Origin: Lachnoclostridium sp. UBA3262
GTDB lineage: Bacteria; Bacillota; Clostridia; Lachnospirales; Lachnospiraceae
NCBI GenBank assembly: GCA_002362575.1
Contig: DEUM01000063.1
Coordinates: forward strand, 49,661 to 92,630
Length of the DNA: 42,970 nucleotides
Direction of reading: 5' to 3'
Notes under the pieces: generated by a model
Databases searched by the model: none
What the model was told of the DNA's origin: nothing
Seen by the model: the letters and a program-made list of their open reading frames with translations, nothing else
Program-made: the position numbers and the translations under genes
Shown here: in pieces, positions 35,231 to 42,970 of the stretch
Layout of the letters: every line of letters starts with the position of its first letter
Position numbering within the stretch: the first letter of the stretch is position 1

Positions 35231-35761
35231 TTACTGGTTTCTCATATAAATATCCTTTGTACAAGTAAAGTCCGATGTGTCATCCTTCATCGCTATCACT
35301 ACCTGAAGCAATTTCTTCTTTGTCTCATCATTCGTCGTAATCTTGCACTCGATGTCTTCTACATCCTCAGCAAGCAAATGCGTTTTATCTGCAGTCAGCG
35401 CCGTTGGATCCACCGATGCCGCATTGGCAAAATATATCTCATGTCCCATAAACCAATACAAATATTCCTCGGTTGATTCTACACTGCCATCCACTCCAAT
35501 GTTTTCTTTCTTTATTTTTAACAGATGCTTCGTATCATCCCATGTGGCTTCTCCCGCCTCCATCGCATAACCAGAAATATGATTTGTCACATCCTTTGCC
35601 TGTTCCTGCAGAGCGATTCTAGCCTGTGTCATATTCATACTATGAGAAGCATATCCCATCAAAGCAATAACACAGCCCATAACAATAGTAGATATGGCAA
35701 TTGCTATCAACAGCTCAATCATGGAAAATCCTTCCTTATTCATTCTATTCAATTTTTTCAC
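35231..35761 (-). CDS. prepilin-like minor pilin (PilW/GspJ-like)
   Basis: 176 residues. The type III prepilin signal is NKEG/FSMIELLIAIAIS: cleavage after Gly, Phe+1 and Glu+5, followed by a hydrophobic helix. A mostly beta/acidic globular domain follows. The likely start is GTG at 35761, with AAAGG about ten bases upstream; an internal ATG six codons on (MNKEGFSM) is possible. It is substrate for PilD encoded in the same cluster. It follows the FimT/GspH-like gene by 30 bases. Assignment to the J/W type rests on order and size. Confidence 0.88.
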   Translation of the reverse strand: MKKLNRMNKEGFSMIELLIAIAISTIVMGCVIALMGYASHSMNMTQARIALQEQAKDVTNHISGYAMEAGEATWDDTKHLLKIKKENIGVDGSVESTEEYLYWFMGHEIYFANAASVDPTALTADKTHLLAEDVEDIECKITTNDETKKKLLQVVIAMKDDTSDFTCTKDIYMRNQ

Positions 35762-35791
35762 AATATCGCCGCCTTTCCCTCACATCTGCAT

Positions 35792-36313
35792 CTATCCCGC
35801 CGCATGATGTTCAATGTAATGCCTTCCTGTATCTTTCACAACCTTAACATCATAATTGGAACCATTATCTGCCACTACTGAAATTGTAGTTATCCCTGAA
35901 GCAGCAAAAGGTCCATGTGTAAAAGCCCCATCCTTTTTTCGCATAGAAAAACATATATCCGTGTTGTCTGCCATCTCAGTGCCGGCACAGGTTATCGTTA
36001 CCCTGCTATCGCCAATCTTTTTACCCGTGCCATCTGGTGTAAAGCTGTCTGAATCCGTATATGTCACATAATAGTCGCCATTATACCTGTTCAAATGCAT
36101 ATACACTTTTTGACTCTTAGCCATAGTTTCTGACCTTAAATCAGACAGACCACTGTTAATACCGTGCGTTGCCTCCTTTGCAGCCGCACTGCCAAAATAC
36201 CCAAATCCAAGAGCAGTCAGGCCGACAAGAACTGCCATAATACCAATTACAATCATCAGTTCAACTAAAGAAAAACCATCTTTTTTTCGAAAAATCTTTT
36301 TTTCCCCTGACAC
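35792..36313 (-). CDS. prepilin-like minor pilin (GspH/FimT-like)
   Basis: 173 residues starting at GTG (36313), with AGGAGG nine bases upstream. Prepilin motif KKDG/FSLVELMIVIGIMAVL, then a helix with SAAAKEATHGINSGLSDLRSETMAKSQKVYMHLNR, which is typical of the H/FimT class (pattern of small helix then a strand carrying VYMHL). A beta-rich C-terminal domain follows. It would be processed by PilD and enter the pilus or prime its assembly. It lies 21 bases after the PilX-like gene. Confidence 0.9.
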   Translation of the reverse strand: MSGEKKIFRKKDGFSLVELMIVIGIMAVLVGLTALGFGYFGSAAAKEATHGINSGLSDLRSETMAKSQKVYMHLNRYNGDYYVTYTDSDSFTPDGTGKKIGDSRVTITCAGTEMADNTDICFSMRKKDGAFTHGPFAASGITTISVVADNGSNYDVKVVKDTGRHYIEHHAAG

Positions 36314-36334
36314 CTCTGTCCACCTCCTCTTTTA

Positions 36335-38575
36335 TCATTCCTCATTCCGTTTCCAGTTCTGGTAAGAAATACATTCACTCAGATTCGTTGAATCCTGTTT
36401 TACCGTACCATTTAAGGCATGGAAAATCTTCGACAAATCCTTATCACTCTTTATAAACTCCATCAATTTGCCGGTCATAATAATATCTGCCGTCAAATTT
36501 TTATTATTATTTGCTGTAACTTTGCCTTTTGCCAATATCAGTCCGGTAAAATCACCTGTAACTTCTACATTTCCGCCGGAAATAATAATTCCCTTTGAAA
36601 TCGAGCCATCCACTGTATAATCACCCGGTGTCGCATATACCCTGCCACCGGACTTACTGTCTATCTTGTCAATCACTCCGGTCAGTTTGCTGAAATCAAT
36701 AATTCTACCCTCTACCAATGGTTTTACGCCTTCTGCTAACCGCATACTATCCGGAGGAGTCGCCGGAGTCGTTCCATCTGGATAATTCTCGGAAACACCT
36801 GACGGAAGCAATGTCAGCTGCATCCCCACATAACTCTTTCCTATCCGTTTTCCGTCATCCAGCAAATCCTGTTTCGGTTTTCCTGTATTATCATAATAAT
36901 TGGGCTGTTGTTTGCCGGAGCCGCTGGCTGCATAATAATTATGAATAATATTTCCGGCAATCAGAAAGAGATTCGGTGAAAGCTTCATACCTGAGGCATC
37001 GCTCGTAGAAATATAAGCTTTTGCCCTCTCATCCAACAAACTCTTATTCGAGACAGTATTTCCGTCCTCATCCTGACTCGTTCCCTCATAATAATTTTTA
37101 AAATATTCATTTACACTCTTTTCATCTTTAAACTTTAAATAAAAATACACATATCCATTATTGTTAAAGTTCTCGGCATACGGTTTCGTGCTGTCCAGAT
37201 ACTTTCCAATATCTGAATTCAGAAGACTCTCTGTCAAAATGGTCCTGTCTTCACTTTCCAGTACCGGATTATGTCCTGCCTTTATATATTCGTTCGGAAG
37301 CATATAAGCAATCTGATTGCTCTTTACTGCCAGTGATTCGCCCATCATAATATCCGAAACAACGGACGAGGTAACTCCTCCCGTTGATTTACTATTCCTT
37401 GATACAAAAGTCCGTCCAGCCAGAATCATCTTATCCAGACCATCTGTATTTAATGTTGTATTTAATCCGTTTACAAGTATGGCACTGCTATAATCCGAAC
37501 GTGGAGTTATCGTTGAAGTCGTATTCTCCTCATTGTAGCTGTAACCATAATATTTTCCAGACAACGATACCACTGAATTGCTGTCTCCAATATTTAAGTC
37601 ATTTGCGATATACGCATTTTCATTCATCGTGAAGTGGGTAGACAGCGTGGAATCATCACCCGAAACCCGTGGTTTCAAACATATATTCTGTAAATAGCAG
37701 TCCCCCGCTCCCGTCTCTCCAGCCATATCCACACGGGCACCTGTAAAAATGTCCAGACTGCCCCGGCTGATAATTTTCTGACTTCTGAACGCCGCCCCAT
37801 TCTGCGTTCCTATCTCGATTCCTGTTTCCCTGTTGCCGGTATATACATTTCCAGTAAAAGTAACGCCTGCACCATTACTATTTTCTACCTTCAACGTATC
37901 ATCCGAAATGACAATATAGTCCTTCAGTTCATCCAGCGTAGAATCCCCTTCAAATTTAAAATCCGGCACCTTAAACACAATATCTGTCTGTATGCTTGAC
38001 CGGTATTCAGTCGGATTTGTATAATCAATCATCAGGTTCTTTATCGTCAGCGTATATCCCTTTGTCGTATCATAGTTAATGACAAAACCAAGGTCTGTCC
38101 CCGGCAATGTCTTTACTGCCCCCGGCTCTTTCGTTAAAGAACTCAGCCTTTCAATTTCGCAGTTCTGTACTACTCCCAGCTTACTGTCATCCCATGTGTA
38201 AACAGTATCTGTCAACTTTTCCGCAAACTCGCTAAAATACTTTTTGGCAAATGCCTCTTTCATCTCTCCGGTCTTTTTGGAATAATTCTCAAGAATCTCC
38301 TTGTACGCCGTCTCACTGGCATCTCCCGCATATTCTAAAAGTCCCGTCTTTACTTCCTCAAGGATTCCTTCTGTCTGATAAAAATTATCACTTGAACCGC
38401 GGTCCACGATAACCGATACCACATAGCGGGTTGCAACCGTAAGAATCGTCAGGGCGATAGCAGAAAGAAATAATACCCCAATCACAACCGATACCATGGA
38501 AGAACCTTCTTTTCCCCCATTTTCCTTATGTCTTTTTAAGTTTTTCAGTTTTCGAAACAAATAGGTCATATTCAT
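36335..38575 (-). CDS. large PilX/PilK-like pilus assembly protein
   Basis: 746 residues. The N-terminus has KEGSSMVSVVIGVLFLSAIALTIL, a hydrophobic helix after Gly-Ser-Ser like PilX-type pseudopilins, without the usual Glu+5. The long extracellular part has many short beta patterns (VENSNGAGVTFTGNVYTG, TVDGSISKGIIISGGNVEVTGDFTGLILAKG) that suggest a beta-helix, like those of bactofilin-type or shell proteins. GspK/PilK proteins at pilus tips also are large and lack Glu+5; a tip role is inferred. The start overlaps the pilV-like stop (ATGA). In Clostridioides difficile a large PilK follows PilV and PilU, a comparable layout. Confidence 0.86.
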   Translation of the reverse strand: MNMTYLFRKLKNLKRHKENGGKEGSSMVSVVIGVLFLSAIALTILTVATRYVVSVIVDRGSSDNFYQTEGILEEVKTGLLEYAGDASETAYKEILENYSKKTGEMKEAFAKKYFSEFAEKLTDTVYTWDDSKLGVVQNCEIERLSSLTKEPGAVKTLPGTDLGFVINYDTTKGYTLTIKNLMIDYTNPTEYRSSIQTDIVFKVPDFKFEGDSTLDELKDYIVISDDTLKVENSNGAGVTFTGNVYTGNRETGIEIGTQNGAAFRSQKIISRGSLDIFTGARVDMAGETGAGDCYLQNICLKPRVSGDDSTLSTHFTMNENAYIANDLNIGDSNSVVSLSGKYYGYSYNEENTTSTITPRSDYSSAILVNGLNTTLNTDGLDKMILAGRTFVSRNSKSTGGVTSSVVSDIMMGESLAVKSNQIAYMLPNEYIKAGHNPVLESEDRTILTESLLNSDIGKYLDSTKPYAENFNNNGYVYFYLKFKDEKSVNEYFKNYYEGTSQDEDGNTVSNKSLLDERAKAYISTSDASGMKLSPNLFLIAGNIIHNYYAASGSGKQQPNYYDNTGKPKQDLLDDGKRIGKSYVGMQLTLLPSGVSENYPDGTTPATPPDSMRLAEGVKPLVEGRIIDFSKLTGVIDKIDSKSGGRVYATPGDYTVDGSISKGIIISGGNVEVTGDFTGLILAKGKVTANNNKNLTADIIMTGKLMEFIKSDKDLSKIFHALNGTVKQDSTNLSECISYQNWKRNEE

Positions 38576-39567
38576 GCTCCTTTCGAAGTCTGCAATCTTA
38601 CCAGTCTGGTCGAATCTGTAAATACTGTTTCTGTATCATGGTAAATATCCACTGTTATCTTAGCAATTCTCTTTTCTAATGTCTTCTCCACAAGGCTATC
38701 AATTTCCGAATGGCAGTTCTCGATTGGCAGAAAACTATTCTTTGTTATATTGAAAGAATAGCCCGCCGGCTTTGTACCGGAATCCTTCTGACAGACAAAA
38801 TAGAAATGTAACTTTTTGGCCTCCTCCTCATTATATCCCGTAAGGTTGATATCAACTGGTTCATTCACAATATCATCCCTCAGAAGATTATAGAAGATAT
38901 ATACATTTTCCAACTTTTCCAGCTTTGTCTCCTCCAAAACTGCTGTATATGTATCACTGCCGTAGCTATACTCATAATACCCCTTCACAGAATGTAGCTC
39001 ACTTCCTGCGCCTCCACTCTTAGTCACCTCTAAAAACAGTTTCCGCGTCATCGCAGCCTTAATATCATTTACCGTAACTGAGGGGTTTGTATACTGGAGA
39101 TTTCCTGCCGCCGTCTCTGTCTGGTCCGTCTCTGTCATCACAACATTTTCCGGCGAATACACTTCCTTCAGCTTTGGCGATGCGTAATCATTATATTTCG
39201 AATCGGTCTCACTGCCATCTGCCTTTGTTCTGGAATAATCATAATCTAATAATACTTTCGCCTGATATACCGTGCCATCCACGGATACCTTCTTTGTCAA
39301 TTCAGACTTTTTGTCTTCCAGCAAATCCACTGTCCACGCACTGCCCGTCGCGGCAATCAGCTTACTTTCAATCTGCTCAAAGCTGGTACAGGAACCCAAT
39401 TCCTCCGTCACTGACTGCGCTGCCATATTTGCTTTCTGAGTTCCCTTCCCATTTGAGGTAGATACTGCCGCATTTGTAAAATACCCAAGAATAGGCATCG
39501 CAAGAATTGCCAGAATCGTAATGGCAATCACAACCTCAATCAGCGAAAAACCATCATTCTTTTTCAT
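38572..39567 (-). CDS. pilV: prepilin-like minor pilin (PilV/GspI-like)
   Basis: 331 residues, long for a minor pilin. The prepilin motif at the very start is KKNDG/FSLIEVVIAITILAILAMPILGYF, with Glu+5. The extracellular part is largely beta with acidic turns. GAGGAAGGGGTG provides the ribosome site. It follows pilO by 38 bases, as in C. difficile (pilMN-pilO-pilV); I use the name by that order. The 3' end overlaps the next gene by four bases (ATGA). Confidence 0.88.
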   Translation of the reverse strand: MKKNDGFSLIEVVIAITILAILAMPILGYFTNAAVSTSNGKGTQKANMAAQSVTEELGSCTSFEQIESKLIAATGSAWTVDLLEDKKSELTKKVSVDGTVYQAKVLLDYDYSRTKADGSETDSKYNDYASPKLKEVYSPENVVMTETDQTETAAGNLQYTNPSVTVNDIKAAMTRKLFLEVTKSGGAGSELHSVKGYYEYSYGSDTYTAVLEETKLEKLENVYIFYNLLRDDIVNEPVDINLTGYNEEEAKKLHFYFVCQKDSGTKPAGYSFNITKNSFLPIENCHSEIDSLVEKTLEKRIAKITVDIYHDTETVFTDSTRLVRLQTSKGA

Positions 39568-39605
39568 ATTCTATCAACACCCCTTCCTCATATCTTACAT
39601 TTATA

Positions 39606-40358
39606 TTATTTGAATGTTCCAAACACATTCTTAGATCCAAAGGTAATTCCGGAAATATTCGGTTCCTCATATGGCTTTCCATTTCCATTCATCGCAAAAT
39701 AATTGATGGAAACCGGTCCGGTCAATTTCCCTGTACTCGAATCAAATGCTAAATTAAGAGAAGTTACTGACATATGCTCTTTATTCGCAGCCACCCAGTC
39801 AAACGCACTCATAATCTGCTTCATCGTGCCGCTCATCTCGACTTCATAGGTCATTACCTTACCAATCATCTTATCCACGGACTGCTGTTTTTCCGGATGC
39901 TTCTCTACATCACTCACTGCCACAGCACTTCCCGTAGCAGCCGCCTCCTGTTGTGCCGCTGCTTCCGCTTCCTCCGCACTCAGGGTAATAAATGTCCCGG
40001 CGTCTAAAAACTTTCGCTCTCTCGCTGGCTTCACCGCCAAAATACGGACGCCGCTCTTTATTCGCATCTTCTCAATATTTTCAATCGCCTTCTGCTGTGT
40101 CATCTTGCAAGGGAACTCTTTCATGTAGGCATCCATTTCCTTCTGATGTTCTGCCGTCGTTCCTTGAAGTTCATTTACCTGCATCTGCAGATTGCTGAGA
40201 TAGTTTACTTGATTTTTATATTTTCTTGCTTCCTTTTCAATCTCTGTTACCGAGTCCATATTTCTCTGAAATACAAAGAAGAATGTACACAGTAAAATCA
40301 AAACTCCCGCGCAGATAAGAATCGCTCTGCTCTGGTTTGTCGTAAAACGGTTACTCAT
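39606..40358 (-). CDS. pilO: type IV pilus inner-membrane alignment protein PilO
   Basis: 250 residues: a short cytoplasmic tail, one membrane helix (about 14-30), a coiled coil (about 34-75), then a ferredoxin-like extracytoplasmic domain (about 80-230; GVRILAVKPARE, TYEVEMSGTMKQIMSAFDWVA). An Ala/Glu-rich insertion (EEAEAAAQQEAAATGSAVA) sits at about 128-146. PilO pairs with PilN to connect PilM to the envelope part of the machine. Its ATG abuts the pilMN stop directly (TAA-ATG), which indicates coupled translation with its partner. Confidence 0.9.
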   Translation of the reverse strand: MSNRFTTNQSRAILICAGVLILLCTFFFVFQRNMDSVTEIEKEARKYKNQVNYLSNLQMQVNELQGTTAEHQKEMDAYMKEFPCKMTQQKAIENIEKMRIKSGVRILAVKPARERKFLDAGTFITLSAEEAEAAAQQEAAATGSAVAVSDVEKHPEKQQSVDKMIGKVMTYEVEMSGTMKQIMSAFDWVAANKEHMSVTSLNLAFDSSTGKLTGPVSINYFAMNGNGKPYEEPNISGITFGSKNVFGTFK

Positions 40359-42002
40359 TTACTGCACCCCCTCTTTATTGTCATTCCCGGCTAGAAGCAG
40401 ACTCTTATAAAGAAACGTCAAAGTGTATGTATACTGCCGTTTCTGTGTAAGTGAATCCTTTGCCTCGGCAATCTCATCAATAAAAACATCGTCAATTTCA
40501 TTGATTTTGTTCAACTGCATCTGCAAAGCTGATAAAGACAACAACCGATCTGTTGAAGTTGCGCTAATCGTAACTTTGCTCTCATCACTCTCCACACTTT
40601 GGATGCGGAATGTCTTCGGACAAAGCGAAGAAATCTTTTTTATCAACGAATGGAACTTATTATTTCTTGAATTTACAGTGCCATCAACCCGCAAATAGAT
40701 AAGATAATTTTTTTCAATCTCCATCAAAGCATCAAATTCATTCTGCACTGGCGCCAGTGCTTCATTCCGGGACTTCCAATGGTCTCTCTCATCTCCCGTC
40801 ACAATAAGCTGGAAGATTGAAAAGCCAGTCAGCAAAAGGCTGATAAAAAGGCATCCCGCAAACACAAGAATTGCCGCCGTAAGCGTCCCCTTCTTCGCCT
40901 CTTTCTGAGCAACATCCTTAGAAATGAACCGAACCGGATTAAAGACCGCACCAAAACAGTTTACATACTGTAAAATCGCAGCATCAATATCAATCTTACG
41001 GTTAAACCTCACGCCTGCAATTGTGTCCGGAGTCACTACCGGAATTCCCAGTTCATTGCTTAAAAGCTCATGGATTCCCGCTATACTACAGCCTTGACCA
41101 GTACAAATCACTTCTGTTATTGGCTGCTCTTTGTATCTAGAATTATAATATTCAATGACACGCCCTATATTGCCAATTAGGAAACTGCCATTGTCTGTTA
41201 CCTCAATCCGTTTTTCCAGTGAAAAATCCCCCTCTGGGTTTTCACTATTCAAATTGTGCAGAAGAACTCTCTGTGTCGTCAAAATCTGATATGCCCTATC
41301 CGCATCGGATGCCTGAAATACCTCCTCCTGCGTCATAACCTCGGTAAAAACATTTGTCCCATATGGCACTACACGTTGTAATAATAATCTGTCCTTATCA
41401 ATTATATTGACAAGAGTGGAGTCCCGGTTAATCTGCAACGCCATAGAAACGCCCTCTTTAACCTGACGCTTCATAATCTGGAATACACTATTTCCGTCCG
41501 CCTCAATCGCCACAATATTCATTCCGGTCGCAGACGCTAACGTATAATAAGAGTCTATCAAATCCGATGGGGCAGCAAACACGCGGACATCCTGTACCTT
41601 ACCTTCCTGTCCGTTCTCGCCGCTTTCGTATTCCTCTCCCTGCAAAACATGGGAAAAAATATATTTTTCGGTATCTACAGGAAATAAATCCGGCACCTTT
41701 GCCATAACCACCTGAGATATCTTTGCCTTATTGACAGCTGGAATCGTTGTCTCACGACTGGCAATCTTAGAGGAAGCAATAGCATAAATCACATCTTTTG
41801 TTCGTATGCCCTTTTCCATACACGCTTTGCGAATCCTACGGGCAATCTCTGTAATATCAAGAATCAGCCCTTCTTGAACTGCCCCCTCCGGCGTCGGCAC
41901 CCTTACACATCCGTAGATCGTCGGGTTCGACACAGTATTTTCCATATGAACTATATGTATGGTCTTTTGTCCCACACGTACAACCACAACTTTTTTAGCC
42001 AT
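40359..42002 (-). CDS. pilM: fused PilM-PilN type IV pilus protein
   Basis: 547 residues. Residues 1 to about 365 are a PilM actin-like ATPase domain (VVVVRVGQKTIHIVHM, AIASSKIASRETTIP, AIEADGNSVFQIMKR, ITEVICTGQGCSIAGIHELLS). A membrane helix at 374-401 and an extracytoplasmic PilN-like region follow (coiled part about 405-430, then FRIQSVESDESKVTISATSTDRLLSLSALQMQL). PilM and PilN are separate in most Gram-negatives but fused as PilMN in C. difficile. GGGGAGG lies nine bases before the ATG. It stands about 100 bases after pilD; that gap holds no other gene. Confidence 0.94.
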   Translation of the reverse strand: MAKKVVVVRVGQKTIHIVHMENTVSNPTIYGCVRVPTPEGAVQEGLILDITEIARRIRKACMEKGIRTKDVIYAIASSKIASRETTIPAVNKAKISQVVMAKVPDLFPVDTEKYIFSHVLQGEEYESGENGQEGKVQDVRVFAAPSDLIDSYYTLASATGMNIVAIEADGNSVFQIMKRQVKEGVSMALQINRDSTLVNIIDKDRLLLQRVVPYGTNVFTEVMTQEEVFQASDADRAYQILTTQRVLLHNLNSENPEGDFSLEKRIEVTDNGSFLIGNIGRVIEYYNSRYKEQPITEVICTGQGCSIAGIHELLSNELGIPVVTPDTIAGVRFNRKIDIDAAILQYVNCFGAVFNPVRFISKDVAQKEAKKGTLTAAILVFAGCLFISLLLTGFSIFQLIVTGDERDHWKSRNEALAPVQNEFDALMEIEKNYLIYLRVDGTVNSRNNKFHSLIKKISSLCPKTFRIQSVESDESKVTISATSTDRLLSLSALQMQLNKINEIDDVFIDEIAEAKDSLTQKRQYTYTLTFLYKSLLLAGNDNKEGVQ

Positions 42003-42105
42003 CTATAAATTCCTCCCCTGGTGGTAAATTTCTTTATTGTTTTTACAATATTTCATTTCATTTTCTTTTCTATCCTTCAAAATACTCTAAAAACAACAAA
42101 TGTTT

Positions 42106-42882
42106 TCATCTGTATAAAAAAGTACTGACATACCAGTCATACATTTTGCTCCCCCAAAGCATCGCAATAAAAACACCGGCTGACAGATACGGTCCAAATG
42201 CAAACTTCTGTCCCTCTTTGGTAACAGCAATTTTAATACCCTGAATAACACTTCCTATCAGGGAGCCAAGTATAACAGCAAATAAAGCATGTCCCCAGCC
42301 AATACAAAGCCCTGTACATGCCATAAGTTCGATATCTCCTAGTCCAAGTCCCCTTTTGCCACGCAGCATACGAAAGATAATAGAACATAACAGCAGAAAA
42401 AGGCTTGCAAAAAAGAAGCCAATCACATAGTAGTGCCAGTTATTCAGTTTCAAGACCAGATGAAGGATTCCTACAATCAGAATAACAAAATCCACACCCG
42501 TCGGAATCATCATGGTCCGGTAATCAATGACACTGAGAACCAAAAGAGCAGAAGTCATAATGCACCATAATCCACTCTCTATATTCCATCCGTTTGCGGC
42601 AAATACAACGATATATAAAATGCCGTTCGCAAGTTCAACCAATGGGTACTGGACAGAAACCTTTGTTCCACAATACCGGCACTTTCCTTTCAGAAACAAC
42701 CAACTGAACACCGGAATCAAGTCATACCATTTTAACCGATGCCAGCATTTCATACAATGAGAACCCACTGTGACAATACTCTCCTCCTTCGGTATCCGGT
42801 ATATGCACACATTGAGAAAGCTCCCAATAGTAATGCCATATACGAATACAATAAAATAGAAGAAAATTTGTTCTGGTGCCAT
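42106..42882 (-). CDS. pilD: prepilin peptidase / N-methyltransferase
   Basis: 258 residues and about eight hydrophobic segments. The N-terminal methylase part has GSFLNVCIYRIPKEES and a four-Cys metal site (C43-x2-C46 and C68-x2-C71). The aspartic protease residues are Asp120 (SVIDYRTMMIP) and Asp183 (GLGLGDIELM), the GxGD-type site. It cleaves type III prepilin leaders after Gly and methylates the new N-terminus; its substrates are the pilin-like proteins encoded downstream. AAGGAG precedes the ATG. Other pilus parts (PilB, PilC, PilT, a major pilin) are not in the window and may lie to the right. Confidence 0.96.
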   Translation of the reverse strand: MAPEQIFFYFIVFVYGITIGSFLNVCIYRIPKEESIVTVGSHCMKCWHRLKWYDLIPVFSWLFLKGKCRYCGTKVSVQYPLVELANGILYIVVFAANGWNIESGLWCIMTSALLVLSVIDYRTMMIPTGVDFVILIVGILHLVLKLNNWHYYVIGFFFASLFLLLCSIIFRMLRGKRGLGLGDIELMACTGLCIGWGHALFAVILGSLIGSVIQGIKIAVTKEGQKFAFGPYLSAGVFIAMLWGSKMYDWYVSTFLYR

Positions 42883-42970
42883 AGTGGGCTCTCCTTATGT
42901 TTTCCTAATGTACAAATACTTCTTGTGATACTTAATAAGTCAAAAAGTATTATCCCTGATTAGAAGACTC
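42883..42970. other. edge region upstream of pilD without a gene
   Basis: 88 bases with the pilD ribosome site (AAGGAG) and AT-rich sequence. A TTGACT hexamer is seen, but no good -10 at normal spacing, so I do not call a promoter. The other pilus genes may precede it outside the window. Confidence 0.5.

Overview
The window looks like chromosome from a low-GC, spore-forming Clostridia (Firmicutes), most likely a gut Lachnospiraceae. The evidence is spoIVA with a sigma-E-type promoter, a T-box controlled trp operon, a Gram-positive type IV pilus cluster with a fused PilM-PilN, strong AGGAGG-type ribosome sites and AT-rich spacers. Every gene I accept is on the minus strand, so transcription runs from high to low coordinates. 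I see no tRNA, rRNA, CRISPR array, insertion sequence or prophage.

Right to left (direction of transcription): 42882-32486 holds a type IV pilus cluster: prepilin peptidase PilD, a PilM-PilN fusion, PilO, three prepilin-like proteins, a 746-residue PilX-like protein and a 909-residue anchored protein of unknown function. The housekeeping genes rnhB, an flhB-like gene and yraN follow closely. A separate promoter precedes der-plsY-gpsA, which ends at a clear terminator (27841-27879). Next is a secreted two-gene unit: a subtilisin fused to a helical domain with an HxxxDxxxH motif, and a secreted protein of unknown function. The complete trp operon, trpEGDCFBA (24211-17776), is driven by a TTGACA-N17-TATACT promoter and a T-box leader with a UGG (Trp) specifier. 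Immediately after trpA lies a roughly 490-bp imperfect palindrome.

Further left are a trigger-factor-like lipoprotein with a TTG start, a FapA/DUF342 protein with twelve 26-residue repeats, and an HD-GYP gene broken into two frames at an A7 run. spoIVA follows. Its near-consensus sigma-E promoter lies in the left arm of a terminator hairpin whose right arm contains the spoIVA ribosome site. A secreted SH3-NlpC/P60 cell-wall hydrolase follows, with a consensus sigma-A promoter. The left end is a secreted RHS system: a DNRLRE/FnIII/Kelch surface protein overlapping a 1997-residue RHS protein with a papain-like (H then C) C-terminal domain, then a membrane-anchored protein cut by the window edge that sits where an immunity gene would be.

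The observations I rate highest are the spoIVA promoter/terminator/ribosome-site overlap, the large palindrome with structurally matched but sequence-different inner hairpins, the A AAA AAA frameshift in the HD-GYP gene, the RHS toxin-like C-terminus with its candidate immunity gene, and the trp leader whose T-box terminator lacks a U-run but is followed by a second hairpin. All functional calls come from reading motifs by eye; no database search was run.
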